The position numbers and the translations under genes were made by a program. A DNA stretch of 64,000 nt from Nocardioides cynanchi (GTDB taxonomy: Bacteria; Actinomycetota; Actinomycetes; Propionibacteriales; Nocardioidaceae): NCBI RefSeq assembly GCF_008761635.1, contig NZ_CP044344.1, positions 3,720,001 to 3,784,000 of the forward strand, given 5' to 3'. Shown in pieces: positions 25,713-34,166 of this stretch. Under the pieces are notes generated by a model. It made no database searches and was not told the origin of the DNA. It worked only from the letters and a program-made list of their open reading frames with translations. Numbering within the stretch: position 1 is the stretch's first letter; the number at the start of each line of letters is the position of its first letter.

Positions 25713-26696
25713 GTGAGCGCCAAACGCAAGCTGACCACCAAGAAGCACCTGATGGTCTTCTCCGGGCGGGCTCACCCGTCGCTGGCCGAGGAGGTCGCGG
25801 TCGAGCTCGGCATCGGGCTGGTGCCGACGCAGGCGTTCGAGTTCGCCAACTCCGAGATCTACGTCCGCTACGAGGAGTCGGTCCGCGGCTGCGACGCCTT
25901 CGTGATCCAGAGCCACACCGCTCCGATCAACGAGTGGATCATGGAGCACCTGATCATGGTCGACGCGCTCAAGCGGGCCAGCGCCAAGCGGATCACCGTG
26001 GTGATGCCCTTCTACGGCTACGCCCGCCAGGACAAGAAGCACCGCGGCCGCGAGCCGATCTCGGCGCGGCTGATGGCCGACCTGTTCAAGACGGCGGGCG
26101 CCGACCGCCTGATCACCGTCGACCTGCACGCCGACCAGATCCAGGGATTCTTCGACGGGCCGGTCGACCACCTGATGGCGCTGCCGATCCTGGCCGACTA
26201 CGTGCGGGAGAAGTACGGCGAGCAGCAGCTGGCGGTGGTCAGCCCCGACGCCGGCCGGATCAAGGTCGCCGAGCGGTGGTCGGCTCGGCTCGGTGGTGCG
26301 CCGCTGGCCTTCATCCACAAGTCACGTCGTACCGACCGTCCCAACGAGGTGGTCGCCAACCGCGTGGTCGGTGACGTCCGCGGCCGGATCTGCGTGCTGG
26401 TCGACGACATGATCGACACCGGCGGCACCATCGTCCAGGCCGCCGAGGCGCTGATGAGCGACGGCGCCGCGGGCGTCGTGATCGCGGCCACCCACCCGAT
26501 CCTGTCGGGCCCCGCGGTCGATCGGCTCAAGAACAGCTCGGTCACCGAGATCGTGGTCACCAACACGCTGCCGATGTCCGACGCGCAGCGCTTCGACAAG
26601 CTGACCTGCCTGTCGATCGCCCCGTTGCTGTCGCGGGCGATCCGCGAGGTCTTCGAGGACGGCTCGGTCACCTCGATGTTCGAGGGTCACGCCTGA
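25713..26696 (+). CDS. prs: Ribose-phosphate pyrophosphokinase (PRPP synthetase)
   Basis: Forms PRPP from ribose-5-phosphate and ATP for nucleotide, His and Trp synthesis. The 327 aa include FANSEIYVRYEESVRG, the catalytic KKHRGREPIS flexible-loop region, TVDLHADQIQGFFD (Mg/ATP) and the PRPP-binding loop LVDDMIDTGGTI. GTG start at 25713, three bases after the glmU stop, giving the standard actinobacterial glmU-prs operon. It is convergent with pepN, 7 bp away. Confidence 0.96.
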   Translation: MSAKRKLTTKKHLMVFSGRAHPSLAEEVAVELGIGLVPTQAFEFANSEIYVRYEESVRGCDAFVIQSHTAPINEWIMEHLIMVDALKRASAKRITVVMPFYGYARQDKKHRGREPISARLMADLFKTAGADRLITVDLHADQIQGFFDGPVDHLMALPILADYVREKYGEQQLAVVSPDAGRIKVAERWSARLGGAPLAFIHKSRRTDRPNEVVANRVVGDVRGRICVLVDDMIDTGGTIVQAAEALMSDGAAGVVIAATHPILSGPAVDRLKNSSVTEIVVTNTLPMSDAQRFDKLTCLSIAPLLSRAIREVFEDGSVTSMFEGHA

Positions 26697-26703
26697 GCGG
26701 GCC

Positions 26704-29139
26704 TCAGCCGGCCGCTCGCACCAGCAGCGCGACGTCGTAGTCGTCGACCCGGTCGCGCCAGCCGCGCCGCAGCACCGTGTTGTCGGTGCCCGCCGACGCG
26801 GCGTCGAGCCGGTCGCGGAACTCCTGGAGCCGGGCCACGGCCATCGGGATCCGGGGTACGGCGAAGCCGATGTCGGCGGCGAAGCTCTGGCTGCGCTCGG
26901 CCACCCGCGGCGCGTCCTCGAGGTAGCGGTCGAGGTACGGCGCGCACAGGTCCTCCTGGCCCGGCGTCCACAGGCCGGCGACCAGCGCGTCGAAGTCGCG
27001 GTTGGAGGTCGTCGGGTCGATGATCTGGCGCCACGCGTCGGCCTTCGCGGCTGCGTCGGGTCGGCTGGCCAGCGCGGTGAGTGACGCCTGATGGCCGCTC
27101 GAGGAGCGGTCGGCCGCGGCCTCGGTCGCGACCAGGTCCGCACCGGCGGCACCCAGCACCACGAGGCGGCGCACGGCGACCCACCTGGTGTCGCGGTCGA
27201 TCTCGAGCCCGGGCCGGGCCCGGCCGCTCTCGAGCCAGTCGCCGAGCAGGGTCACGTCGCGGGTGCTGGCCGCTAGGCCGCGCATCGCGGCCAGGGCGCG
27301 GTCGCCGTCACCGGCGTCGAGCGCGGTGGTGCACACCGACGCCACCGACGCCTGGGCGGCCGCCAGGGCCTCCGGCGAGGTCCACTGCGTCAGCACCATC
27401 CCGCGGACCCGGCGCAGCACCGAGTCGAAGACCACCGGGTCTCGCTCCCGGCCGAGGTGCGCCTCGACGACGCCCATGAACGCCGGTGCGGTCAGCCGGC
27501 CCGAGCGCACGCGGGTGAACGCGTTGGACCACGCGACCGCGCGCTGCAGCGGCTCGGAGAGCTCCGAGAGCCCGTCGACCAGGCCCTGCCAGGACGCGTC
27601 GTCGAGCAGCACGTCGGCGTAGGCCTCGTCCGCAGCGTTGGGCAGCACCGGCAGTCCCGCGAACGACGTCAGCGCGACCGGCTCCGAGCCGAGGTCGACC
27701 AGCGTCGTACCCGGTCCGGCGGAGCCGTCCAGGGCCGCCACGGTGAAGCGGTGCGGCCGCGACCCGTCGCGCTCGAGCACGGGGACCTCGCCGTCGCGGC
27801 TGACCCGGATCGTGTCGAAGCCGGTGGTCCGCAGGTAGGCCTCGGCCCAGCCGCGGACGTCGCGGTCGGTCACCGAGTCGAGCGCCTCGAGGAAGTCGGC
27901 GAGCTCGGCGTTGCCGAACCGGTGCCGGGTCAGGTAGACGTTGGTGCCCTCCACGAAGGTCTCCCAGCCCAGCCAGATCACCAGCTGGTGGAGCACCGAG
28001 GCGCCCTTGGCGTAGGTGATCATGTCGAAGTTCGTGAACGCGGTGTCCACGTCGACCAGGTGCTCGGCGTCCTCGGCGATCGGGTGCGTCGACCGGCGCG
28101 CGTCGGCGGCGTAGCCGGTGGGCTTGCGGTTGAGCGAGAAGTCCGGCCACGAGCCGGCGACCCCGGCCTCGTGCGCGACGTGGTAGCCCATGAAGTCGGC
28201 GAAGGACTCGTTGAGCCAGGTGTCCTGCCACCACTTCATGGTCACCAGGTCGCCGAACCACATGTGCGCCATCTCGTGCGCGATCACGGTGGCCCGGTCC
28301 ACCACCTCGCCGGCGTCGGGCTGGTTGCGCGGGAGGTACTCGTCGCGGAAGGTCACGCAGCCCGCGGTCTCCATCGCGCCCCAGTTGTGGCCCGGGCCCA
28401 TCACCTGGTCGTAGGAGTCGAACGGGTAGGGCTCGTCGAAGGTGCGCGTGTAGAAGTCGAAGCAGGCCTCGGTGACCTCCTTCATGTTCTCGAAGTCGCG
28501 GTCGAGCTCGGTGGCCAGCGACGCCCGCGCGTGCCAGCCGAAGGGCAGCCCGGCGTGCTCCCACGTGCGCGAGGCCCACGGTCCGGCGCACACCGTGAAG
28601 AGGTACGTCGAGATCGGCGGCGTGGTCGTGAACCGCCACGCCGCGCCTTCGTGGCTGTCCAGCCGGCCGTTGCCGAGCACCGTCCAGTCGGCGGGTGCGG
28701 TGACGGTCAGGCTGATCGGGGCCTTGAGGTCCGGCTGGTCGAAGCAGGCGAAGACCCGGTGCGCGAGGTCCATCCCGGCGTACGCCGCCACGTAGGTGGC
28801 GTCGTCCGCGGGGTCGGTGACGGTGTGCATGCCGTCGCCGTCGTTGACGTAGGGGATCCGGGCCTCCACGACCACCTCGTTGACCGGCTTCAGGTCGTGC
28901 AGGGTGATCCGGGTGCCGTCGTACGCCGGAGCCGGCACCGCCGCGTCGTTCACGGTCAGCCGGAGGTCCTGGGCGTCGGCCAGCTCGAGGAAGGTGGTCG
29001 CCCGGGGATCCTCGAGGTCGAAGGTGACCGTGGTGCGGCAGCCGAAGGTCTCGCGCGAGGTCAGGTCGAGGTCGATGGCGTAGGCCACGCGGGAGATCCG
29101 GGCGGCGCGGGCACGGGCTTCGTCGTAGGTGAGGGACAC
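26704..29139 (-). CDS. pepN: Aminopeptidase N (M1 zinc metallopeptidase)
   Basis: Cytoplasmic aminopeptidase releasing N-terminal residues from peptides. The 811 aa contain the exopeptidase motif GHNWGAMETAG (GxMEN variant, here GAMET) and the zinc site HEMAH (288-292) with the third ligand in WLNESFADFMG. The C-terminal ERAP1-like helical domain is present in full. GTG start. The GAMEN-to-GAMET change is seen in some actinobacterial members. It is transcribed against prs, interrupting the usual prs-rplY neighbourhood. Confidence 0.93.
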   Translation of the reverse strand: MSLTYDEARARAARISRVAYAIDLDLTSRETFGCRTTVTFDLEDPRATTFLELADAQDLRLTVNDAAVPAPAYDGTRITLHDLKPVNEVVVEARIPYVNDGDGMHTVTDPADDATYVAAYAGMDLAHRVFACFDQPDLKAPISLTVTAPADWTVLGNGRLDSHEGAAWRFTTTPPISTYLFTVCAGPWASRTWEHAGLPFGWHARASLATELDRDFENMKEVTEACFDFYTRTFDEPYPFDSYDQVMGPGHNWGAMETAGCVTFRDEYLPRNQPDAGEVVDRATVIAHEMAHMWFGDLVTMKWWQDTWLNESFADFMGYHVAHEAGVAGSWPDFSLNRKPTGYAADARRSTHPIAEDAEHLVDVDTAFTNFDMITYAKGASVLHQLVIWLGWETFVEGTNVYLTRHRFGNAELADFLEALDSVTDRDVRGWAEAYLRTTGFDTIRVSRDGEVPVLERDGSRPHRFTVAALDGSAGPGTTLVDLGSEPVALTSFAGLPVLPNAADEAYADVLLDDASWQGLVDGLSELSEPLQRAVAWSNAFTRVRSGRLTAPAFMGVVEAHLGRERDPVVFDSVLRRVRGMVLTQWTSPEALAAAQASVASVCTTALDAGDGDRALAAMRGLAASTRDVTLLGDWLESGRARPGLEIDRDTRWVAVRRLVVLGAAGADLVATEAAADRSSSGHQASLTALASRPDAAAKADAWRQIIDPTTSNRDFDALVAGLWTPGQEDLCAPYLDRYLEDAPRVAERSQSFAADIGFAVPRIPMAVARLQEFRDRLDAASAGTDNTVLRRGWRDRVDDYDVALLVRAAG

Positions 29140-29235
29140 GCTCTCGACCCTAGGCGAACCCTCCGGGGGCGTGCATCCTGGTTGTCCGAGCGGCCGGGAC
29201 GTGATGACGATTCGCGTCGTACCGCTCGCGCTGTC

Positions 29236-29241
29236 TAGACT
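29236..29241 (+). promoter_or_regulatory. Candidate -10 element for the rplY transcript
   Basis: TAGACT follows a stretch of GCTCGCGCTGTC between the divergent pepN and rplY genes. A start just downstream would leave a leader of about 170 nt carrying the palindrome, terminator-like hairpin and repeat described separately. No clear -35, so this is tentative. Confidence 0.3.
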
Positions 29242-29266
29242 CTGGCAGTTGCCTCGGCGAGGGAAT

Positions 29267-29282
29267 CCCTTGGATCCAAGGG
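29267..29282 (+). promoter_or_regulatory. Perfect 16-bp palindrome in the rplY leader
   Basis: CCCTTGGATCCAAGGG reads the same on both strands. It lies within the presumed 5' leader of the L25 gene, 31 bp before a terminator-like hairpin. It could be an operator on DNA or one stem of an attenuator in RNA. Confidence 0.45.
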
Positions 29283-29312
29283 CGTCCGTGATCGACAGGG
29301 CCGGCTGATCTC

Positions 29313-29345
29313 ACGCCGCGCTGACCCGGTCGCGCGGCGTTTCTC
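29313..29345 (+). terminator. Intrinsic terminator/attenuator hairpin upstream of rplY
   Basis: ACGCCGCGC (29313-29321), a 10-nt loop and GCGCGGCGT (29332-29340) form a perfect 9-bp GC-rich stem followed directly by TTCTC. No plus-strand gene lies between prs (2.6 kb away) and this site, so it can only act on the rplY leader. This suggests attenuation rather than end-of-operon termination. Confidence 0.5.
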
Positions 29346-29365
29346 ATGCCGAGGCCAAGAGCCCC

Positions 29366-29391
29366 GGTGGTCGAGCTGAGTCGAGACCACC
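29366..29391. repeat. Inverted repeat GGTGGTC...GACCACC (REP-like)
   Basis: GGTGGTC (29366-29372) and GACCACC (29385-29391) around GAGCTGAGTCGA. Short dyads of this GGTGGTCGAG/CTCGACCACC type recur in actinobacterial genomes as interspersed repeats. Here it lies between the hairpin and the Shine-Dalgarno of rplY and could also be part of the leader. Confidence 0.35.
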
Positions 29392-29415
29392 ACACGACGC
29401 ACGAGGAGACATGAG

Positions 29416-30117
29416 ATGGCCGCCGACAAGATCACCGCAGAGCTGCGCACCGAGTTCGGCAAGGGCGCCGCCCGCCGGATCCGCCGCGAGCACAAGATCC
29501 CCGCCGTCGTGTACGGCCACGGCAACGACCCGATCCACCTGACGCTGCCGGGCCACGACACCATGCTCGCGCTCAAGCGGGGCGGCAGCAACGCACTGCT
29601 GGAGCTCGACATCGACGGCAAGCCGCAGCTCGCCCTGGCCCGCGAGGTGCAGGTCGACCCGCTGCGCCGCGTGCTGGAGCACATCGACTTCGTGGCCGTC
29701 CGTCAGGGCGAGCGGGTGACTGTGGACGTCCTGGTGCAGCTGGTCGGCGACGCCGGCCCCGACACCCTCGTGGTCACCGAGAACACCACGGTGCAGGTCG
29801 AGGCCGAGGCCACCCACATCCCCGAGAGCATCGAGGTCTCGATCCAGGGCCTGCCGGTCGGCACCCAGATCCACGCCTCCGACCTCCGCCTCCCCGAGGG
29901 CACCACGCTGCTGGTCGACCCGGAGACGCTGGTCGTCAACATCACCGCCGCCCAGTCCGAGGCGCAGCTGGAGGCCGAGCTGGCCGAGGCCGAGGCCGAC
30001 GCCGGCATCGTCCACGAGCCGAGCGACGACGACGTGGCCGAGGCGCAGGACGAGGCCGCTGCCGAGGACGCCGACCGCGAGAGCGGCAGCGAGTCCGCGG
30101 GCGACTCGAGCGAGTGA
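29416..30117 (+). CDS. rplY: Large-subunit ribosomal protein bL25, Ctc type
   Basis: Binds 5S rRNA in the large ribosomal subunit. The 233 aa comprise the L25 domain (about 1-92: ITAELRTEFGKGAARRIRR..., IPAVVYGHG), the C-terminal TL5/Ctc beta domain (about 93-185: DVLVQLVGDAG, IEVSIQGLPVGTQIHASDL, LPEGTTLLVDPETLVV) and a highly acidic tail (about 190-233). Long Ctc-type proteins are usual in actinobacteria. ATG 29416 follows CGAGGAGACATGAG. Expression is probably controlled by the structured leader upstream. pth follows 86 bp later. Confidence 0.95.
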   Translation: MAADKITAELRTEFGKGAARRIRREHKIPAVVYGHGNDPIHLTLPGHDTMLALKRGGSNALLELDIDGKPQLALAREVQVDPLRRVLEHIDFVAVRQGERVTVDVLVQLVGDAGPDTLVVTENTTVQVEAEATHIPESIEVSIQGLPVGTQIHASDLRLPEGTTLLVDPETLVVNITAAQSEAQLEAELAEAEADAGIVHEPSDDDVAEAQDEAAAEDADRESGSESAGDSSE

Positions 30118-30203
30118 GGCTGCCGCGCCGGCCGGGGTGGCTGCGACGCAGCCCAGCCTCGGCCCGCGCGACCGCTGACCGGACGACCGTGGGAGCAGGT
30201 GAC

Positions 30204-30806
30204 ATGGCTGTGGGTGAGCGGGGCGAGGTATGGCTCGTCGTCGGCCTGGGCAACCCCGGGCCGTCGTACGCCGGTCACCGGCACAACATCGGCTATCTCG
30301 TCGTCGACGAGCTCGCCGACCGGATGGGTGCGCCGTTCCGGGCCCACAAGTCCGGCCGGGCCGACGTCGTGGAGGGCCGGCTCGCAGCGCCGGGGACCGA
30401 CGGTCCCCGCGTGGTGCTGATGCGGGCTCGGACGTACATGAACGAGACCGGCGGTCCGGTCTCGGCGCTGGCGAAGTTCTACAAGGTGCCGCCGGAGCGG
30501 ATCGTGGCCGTGCACGACGAGCTGGACCTGCCCTTCGACTCCATGCGGGTCAAGCTCGGTGGTGGCGACAACGGCCACAACGGCCTCCGCAGCATGCGAG
30601 CCTCGCTCGGCACCGGCGACTTCCACCGGGTCCGGATCGGTGTCGGCCGCCCACCGGGCCGCCAGGACGTGGCCGACTTCCTGCTCACGAACTACTCCGG
30701 CGCCGAGGGCAAGGCGATCCCCCTGCAGGTCGTCACGGCGGCCGACGCCGTCGAGTCGCTGGTATCCGACGGGCTGGAGCGCACCCAGTCGCGGTTCAAC
30801 TCCTGA
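30204..30806 (+). CDS. pth: Peptidyl-tRNA hydrolase
   Basis: Recycles peptidyl-tRNA that drops off ribosomes. The 200 aa start EVWLVVGLGNPGPSYAGHRHNIGY, with the catalytic histidine in GHRHN (H20-type position). RTYMNETGGPVSALAKFY and VHDELDLPFDSMRVKLGGGD-NGHNGLRSM are family signatures. ATG 30204 is chosen because homologous sequence starts there; the open frame upstream to 30114 is Arg/Ala-rich and unlikely coding. It is the second gene of the rplY-pth pair, conserved in actinobacteria. Confidence 0.95.
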   Translation: MAVGERGEVWLVVGLGNPGPSYAGHRHNIGYLVVDELADRMGAPFRAHKSGRADVVEGRLAAPGTDGPRVVLMRARTYMNETGGPVSALAKFYKVPPERIVAVHDELDLPFDSMRVKLGGGDNGHNGLRSMRASLGTGDFHRVRIGVGRPPGRQDVADFLLTNYSGAEGKAIPLQVVTAADAVESLVSDGLERTQSRFNS

Positions 30807-31220
30807 GCCCCATTACCACCCGTTCAGGGGCGTTTCGCGCCCGAGACGTGGAATTTACCCAACTAGTGACGTCGTGGACTGGCGTTTTCGGCAGTCCTTG
30901 CGGAGAATGGTTCCCGGCAGGACCTTCGACTCGGGGGAGTCGTCGATCATCGATCACTGGTGCTGCCATGGGACGAGACCGCAGAGGTCTCGATGGGGGA
31001 AATTGATCGTGGAGTTCGTCTCCTCGGCACTGCCGGGGACACCTATGGCGACGGCCGTGCGTTCCACGCACCGCTGCGCGATCGTTGTACGGCCAAGCGC
31101 CGTTTCTTGCACCCCGCGACCCAGTCGTCGGGCTCACGCCTGCCGGCTGACCGTGAGGTACTCCCGCCCAGTAACGCTCCGGGTGTCGCCCGGAGCTTCC
31201 AGGGAACAGGAGATTTCATC
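30807..31220. other. Leader/intergenic region with hairpins before the secreted protein
   Basis: 414 bp without a convincing gene. Three dyads are visible: GGACTG/CAGTCC (30876-30897), CGAGACC-GCAGA-GGTCTCG (30974-30992) and GCTCCGGG-TGTCG-CCCGGAGC (31176-31196). The first may end the pth transcript. The last lies 24 bp upstream of the next ATG, before its Shine-Dalgarno, and could act on translation or transcription. Confidence 0.45.
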
Positions 31221-31709
31221 ATGAACAAGCCAAGCAGGCGCGCAGTAGTCCGTACCGGTGTCTGGGCGGTCCCCGTGGTCGCCACGGCCGCCGCCGCTCC
31301 GGCCTTCGCCGGGACCAGCACACCGCCGGTCGACGTCGAGGGCGTCGGTTCGGGCTGCAAGCTGCCCGGTCACAGCACGCACGACGGTGAGACGTTCTAC
31401 GGGTACCGGATGGTCGTCACGTTCGACAACAACACCACGACCAACCAGGACATCCAGCTCATCGACTTCACGATCAGCGGCAAGTCGGTCACCGGCTTCC
31501 CGACCGGCTCGATCCTCACGCTGACGCCGGGGCCCAACCCCGAGCTTTTCATCGTGACCAGCTCGGCCAGCTCGCAGCGCACCGCAGTGATCACGTTCGA
31601 GTACAAGGGGACCATCATCACCAAGACGGTCACCTTCCCGGACTTCAACCCCTGCAAGTGCACGCCCAAGGACGCAGACCCGACGCTGATCACGTCGAAC
31701 TGCTCCTGA
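31221..31709 (+). CDS. Tat-type secreted small beta protein, unknown function
   Basis: 162 aa. The N-terminus MNKPSRRAVVRTGVWAVPVV with AAAAPAFAG is a twin-arginine signal peptide with an AxA-type cleavage site near residue 30. The mature part (about 130 aa) is Thr/Ser-rich beta structure (FYGYRMVVTFDNNTT..., AVITFEYKGTIITKTVTF) with Cys residues at GSGCKL, PCKC and SNCS that could form disulfides. Short secreted proteins with this signal are common in Nocardioidaceae. Shine-Dalgarno ACAGGAG. No catalytic motif; role unknown. Confidence 0.7.
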   Translation: MNKPSRRAVVRTGVWAVPVVATAAAAPAFAGTSTPPVDVEGVGSGCKLPGHSTHDGETFYGYRMVVTFDNNTTTNQDIQLIDFTISGKSVTGFPTGSILTLTPGPNPELFIVTSSASSQRTAVITFEYKGTIITKTVTFPDFNPCKCTPKDADPTLITSNCS

Positions 31710-31733
31710 CCCAGGGCGCTACTGTTCGGTCCC

Positions 31734-32501
31734 GTGACCGACTCCGATCGCCCTCTCGTCCACGACGACCATGCACTGGCGGCCTGGCTGGCCTCAACGG
31801 CCGGCCAGCGGTTGCTCGAGGTACGAGAGGGCGGTCTGGTCGGGCGTGAGCTGAAGGACGCCGGTGACAGGGCTGCCCACGAGCTGTTGGTGGCGCTCTT
31901 GGCTCAACACCGGCCCGCGGACGCCGTGCTCTCCGAAGAGGGAGCCGACGACAAGCGGCGCCTCAGCTCGCCCCGGGTCTGGATCGTCGACCCGCTCGAC
32001 GGCACGCGCGAGTTCTCCGAACCGCCGCGTGCCGACTGGGCGGTCCATGTCGCCCTCTGGGAGAACGGCGAGCTGACGGCAGGCGCCGTTGCGCAGCCCG
32101 CCCTGGGGGAGACCTTCTCCACCGGTCAGCCACCCGTGGTGCCGCCCCGGACGAGCACTCGTCCGCGGATCGCGGTGTCGCGGACCCGGCCACCGGCGTT
32201 CGTCGCGGCTCTGGCGGCCGAGATCGACGCCGAGCTGGTGCCCATGGGCTCGGCCGGCGTCAAGGTGATCTCGGTGGTCCGTGATCTCACGGACGCCTAT
32301 GTCCACGCCGGAGGCCAGTACGAATGGGACAACGCCGCCCCCGTGGCGGTGGCTCGTTCCGCCGGCCTGTTCTGCTCACGGGTGGACGGCTCGGAGCTGC
32401 GCTACAACCAGGACGACGTGTCCCTGCCCGACCTGGTGGTCTGCCGGCCCGAGCTGTCCGACCAGATCCTCGACTTCGTACGCCGCCACGGCACCGACTG
32501 A
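31734..32501 (+). CDS. cysQ: 3'(2'),5'-bisphosphate nucleotidase / inositol monophosphatase family (CysQ-like)
   Basis: Mg-dependent phosphatase, 255 aa. Family motifs: the metal-binding Glu in LSEEGAD, WIVDPLDGTREFSEP (DPxDGT) and the second signature YEWDNAAPVAVARSAG (WDxAAP). These fit CysQ, which removes the 3' phosphate of PAP/PAPS or acts on inositol phosphates; the substrate cannot be told from sequence. GTG start at 31734, 24 bp after the secreted protein gene. A small GACCCG-CTGA-CGGGTC hairpin follows the stop. Confidence 0.82.
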   Translation: MTDSDRPLVHDDHALAAWLASTAGQRLLEVREGGLVGRELKDAGDRAAHELLVALLAQHRPADAVLSEEGADDKRRLSSPRVWIVDPLDGTREFSEPPRADWAVHVALWENGELTAGAVAQPALGETFSTGQPPVVPPRTSTRPRIAVSRTRPPAFVAALAAEIDAELVPMGSAGVKVISVVRDLTDAYVHAGGQYEWDNAAPVAVARSAGLFCSRVDGSELRYNQDDVSLPDLVVCRPELSDQILDFVRRHGTD

Positions 32502-32517
32502 GACCCGCTGACGGGTC
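32502..32517 (+). terminator. Short hairpin after cysQ
   Basis: GACCCG (32502-32507), loop CTGA, CGGGTC (32512-32517), starting directly after the stop codon. There is no T-run, as is common for actinobacterial terminators. Weak support. Confidence 0.3.
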
Positions 32518-32597
32518 GCACCGCCGACCCTCCTGACCTCGGTATCTGAGGACCGACGAGCAGCCTCCTGATGTCGACACCGATCCAGGAGGCCGGC

Positions 32598-32804
32598 ATG
32601 TGGGACACCGTGGTCGAGACCACGTCTCACCTCTCGCACGAGATGCCCTGCCCGTGGTGCCGGCACGCGTCCCACTCGTTCCTGCCGTGCTCGGACCGGT
32701 GCCGGTGCACAGGCTGGCGCGTCCTGCGTGAGGCCGAGCCGGTCGCCGCTCTCGCCGCCGATGGGAACCGCGCGCACGTCGCGGGCGTCCCATCGGCATG
32801 CTGA
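32598..32804 (+). CDS. Small Cys-rich (zinc-knuckle-like) protein
   Basis: 68 aa from ATG 32598, which sits 7 nt after a perfect AGGAGG. MWDTVVETTSHLSHEMPCPW is followed by CRHASHSFLPCSDRCRC. Six Cys and several His in 25 residues suggest a metal-binding knuckle. Short proteins with the start M-x(2)-V-I/V-E-x-x-SHL-x-HEMPC and a LPCS motif are, to my knowledge, recurrent in Nocardioides. Its TGA overlaps the serpin start (ATGCTGA), so it is coupled to it. Function unknown. Confidence 0.58.
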   Translation: MWDTVVETTSHLSHEMPCPWCRHASHSFLPCSDRCRCTGWRVLREAEPVAALAADGNRAHVAGVPSAC

Positions 32805-34105
32805 CCCGACGCGACTCGCTTCGACTGCTCGGCCTCTCCTCGCTGGCCGTCTCGCCCCTCCTCGCCGCGTGCGGCGACCGCGGCGCCGGCGCCGCGCCTG
32901 CCGGTGACTCGATGCAGGGGCTCAGGCTGGTCAGCGCCCAGGTCTCGCGGAGTGCGGGCGACGCCGCCGCGATCCCCGACGTGGTGACCGCTATGGGTGG
33001 CTTCACCGCCGACCTGTGGAGCCACCTCGGCACCCCCGGCGACAACCTCGCTCTCTCGCCGTACTCGATCGCGGTGGCCCTGGCGATGACCGCGAACGGT
33101 GCCGCGGGCCGCACCCAGGCGCAGATGCTCGACGTGCTCCACGTCGGCTCCCTGGCGTCGTACAACGCCGGGATCGACGCGCTCACCCAGCAGGTGCTGG
33201 CCCTGGCAGGTCCGGTCACCCAGGCCGACGGGACACCGGACGAGATCGCACTGGCGACGGCCAACCAGCTGTTCGGTGACGCCGAGACCCAGTGGGGCCG
33301 GGCGTTCCTCACCGTCCTGGCCAAGGAGTACGGCGCGGGGATGCGGACCGTGGACTTCCGGACGGCAGCCGAGGCGGCGCGGCAGCTGGTGAACCAGTGG
33401 ACCGCGAGCCAGACCCACGACCGGATCCCGACCATCCTCCCGCCGGGAAGTGTCGACAGCACGACCCGGCTGGTGCTGGTGAACGCGCTCTACCTGAAGG
33501 CGCCCTGGGGCGACCCCTTCGACAAGTCACTGACGGCGCCACGGGCCTTCACCCGCGCCGACGGCTCGCGCGTCCAGGCGCCGATGATGCAGGGCGACCC
33601 GGCCGGGGCCGGGTTCGTGTCCGGGTCGCACTACACGGCCGCGCGCCTCCCCTACGCCGGCGGGAAGCTGGCCATGACCCTGGTGCTTCCCGACACCGGG
33701 TACGAGACCGAGGCCCTCGCCGCCCTGCTCGGTGACGGCCTCACGGCCGCGGGCCAGCCGGGCGTCCACGTGGAGCTCCCGCGCTTCACCTTCCGCACGC
33801 CGTCCGGGCTCAAGCAGCCCCTGATCGAGCTGGGGATGCCACTCGCGTTCGGTGACCTCGCGGACTTCTCCCCGATGTCGCCGACCACCCCGCTGCTGAT
33901 CGACGACGTGCTCCACCAGGCCTTCGTGGCCGTCGACGAGAGCGGCACCGAGGCCGCGGCCGCCACAGCTGTCGTGATGCGCGAGACCAGTGGCTCGGTC
34001 GGCGGACACACGCTGGTCTGTGACCGGCCGTTCCTCTTCGTCGTCCACGACACCGCGCACGGCACACCGCTCTTCGTGGGTCGGGTCGCCGATCCCACGA
34101 GCTGA
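32798..34105 (+). CDS. Serpin-family protease inhibitor, lipoprotein
   Basis: 435 aa. Signal peptide with lipobox SPLLAAC (Cys 25), so the mature protein is anchored on the outer face of the membrane. The serpin fold follows: DNLALSPYSIAVALAMTANG, ATANQLFGD, LVNALYLKAPWGDPFDK and LPRFTFRTPSGLKQPLIELGM. The reactive-centre hinge is FVAVDESGTEAAAATAVV, small-residue-rich and thus able to insert as in inhibitory serpins. It ends DRPFLFVVHDTAHGTPLFVGRV. P1 falls near the MRETS stretch, but the exact residue is uncertain. It would inhibit extracellular serine or cysteine proteases. Confidence 0.88.
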   Translation: MLTRRDSLRLLGLSSLAVSPLLAACGDRGAGAAPAGDSMQGLRLVSAQVSRSAGDAAAIPDVVTAMGGFTADLWSHLGTPGDNLALSPYSIAVALAMTANGAAGRTQAQMLDVLHVGSLASYNAGIDALTQQVLALAGPVTQADGTPDEIALATANQLFGDAETQWGRAFLTVLAKEYGAGMRTVDFRTAAEAARQLVNQWTASQTHDRIPTILPPGSVDSTTRLVLVNALYLKAPWGDPFDKSLTAPRAFTRADGSRVQAPMMQGDPAGAGFVSGSHYTAARLPYAGGKLAMTLVLPDTGYETEALAALLGDGLTAAGQPGVHVELPRFTFRTPSGLKQPLIELGMPLAFGDLADFSPMSPTTPLLIDDVLHQAFVAVDESGTEAAAATAVVMRETSGSVGGHTLVCDRPFLFVVHDTAHGTPLFVGRVADPTS

Positions 34106-34166
34106 CCCGGAGGACGACCCCCGCGCGTCGCGTCGCGGTCTCGCCGGCGTCAGCCGATCGCGAGCG

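Noticed and set aside
27457-29238. 593-codon plus-strand ORF opposite pepN
   Set aside because: pepN on the minus strand has the full M1 motif set; this frame has no recognisable domain.
30114-30203. Longer N-terminus for peptidyl-tRNA hydrolase
   Set aside because: Open frame but Arg/Ala-rich and overlapping the rplY stop; the conserved fold starts right after ATG 30204.
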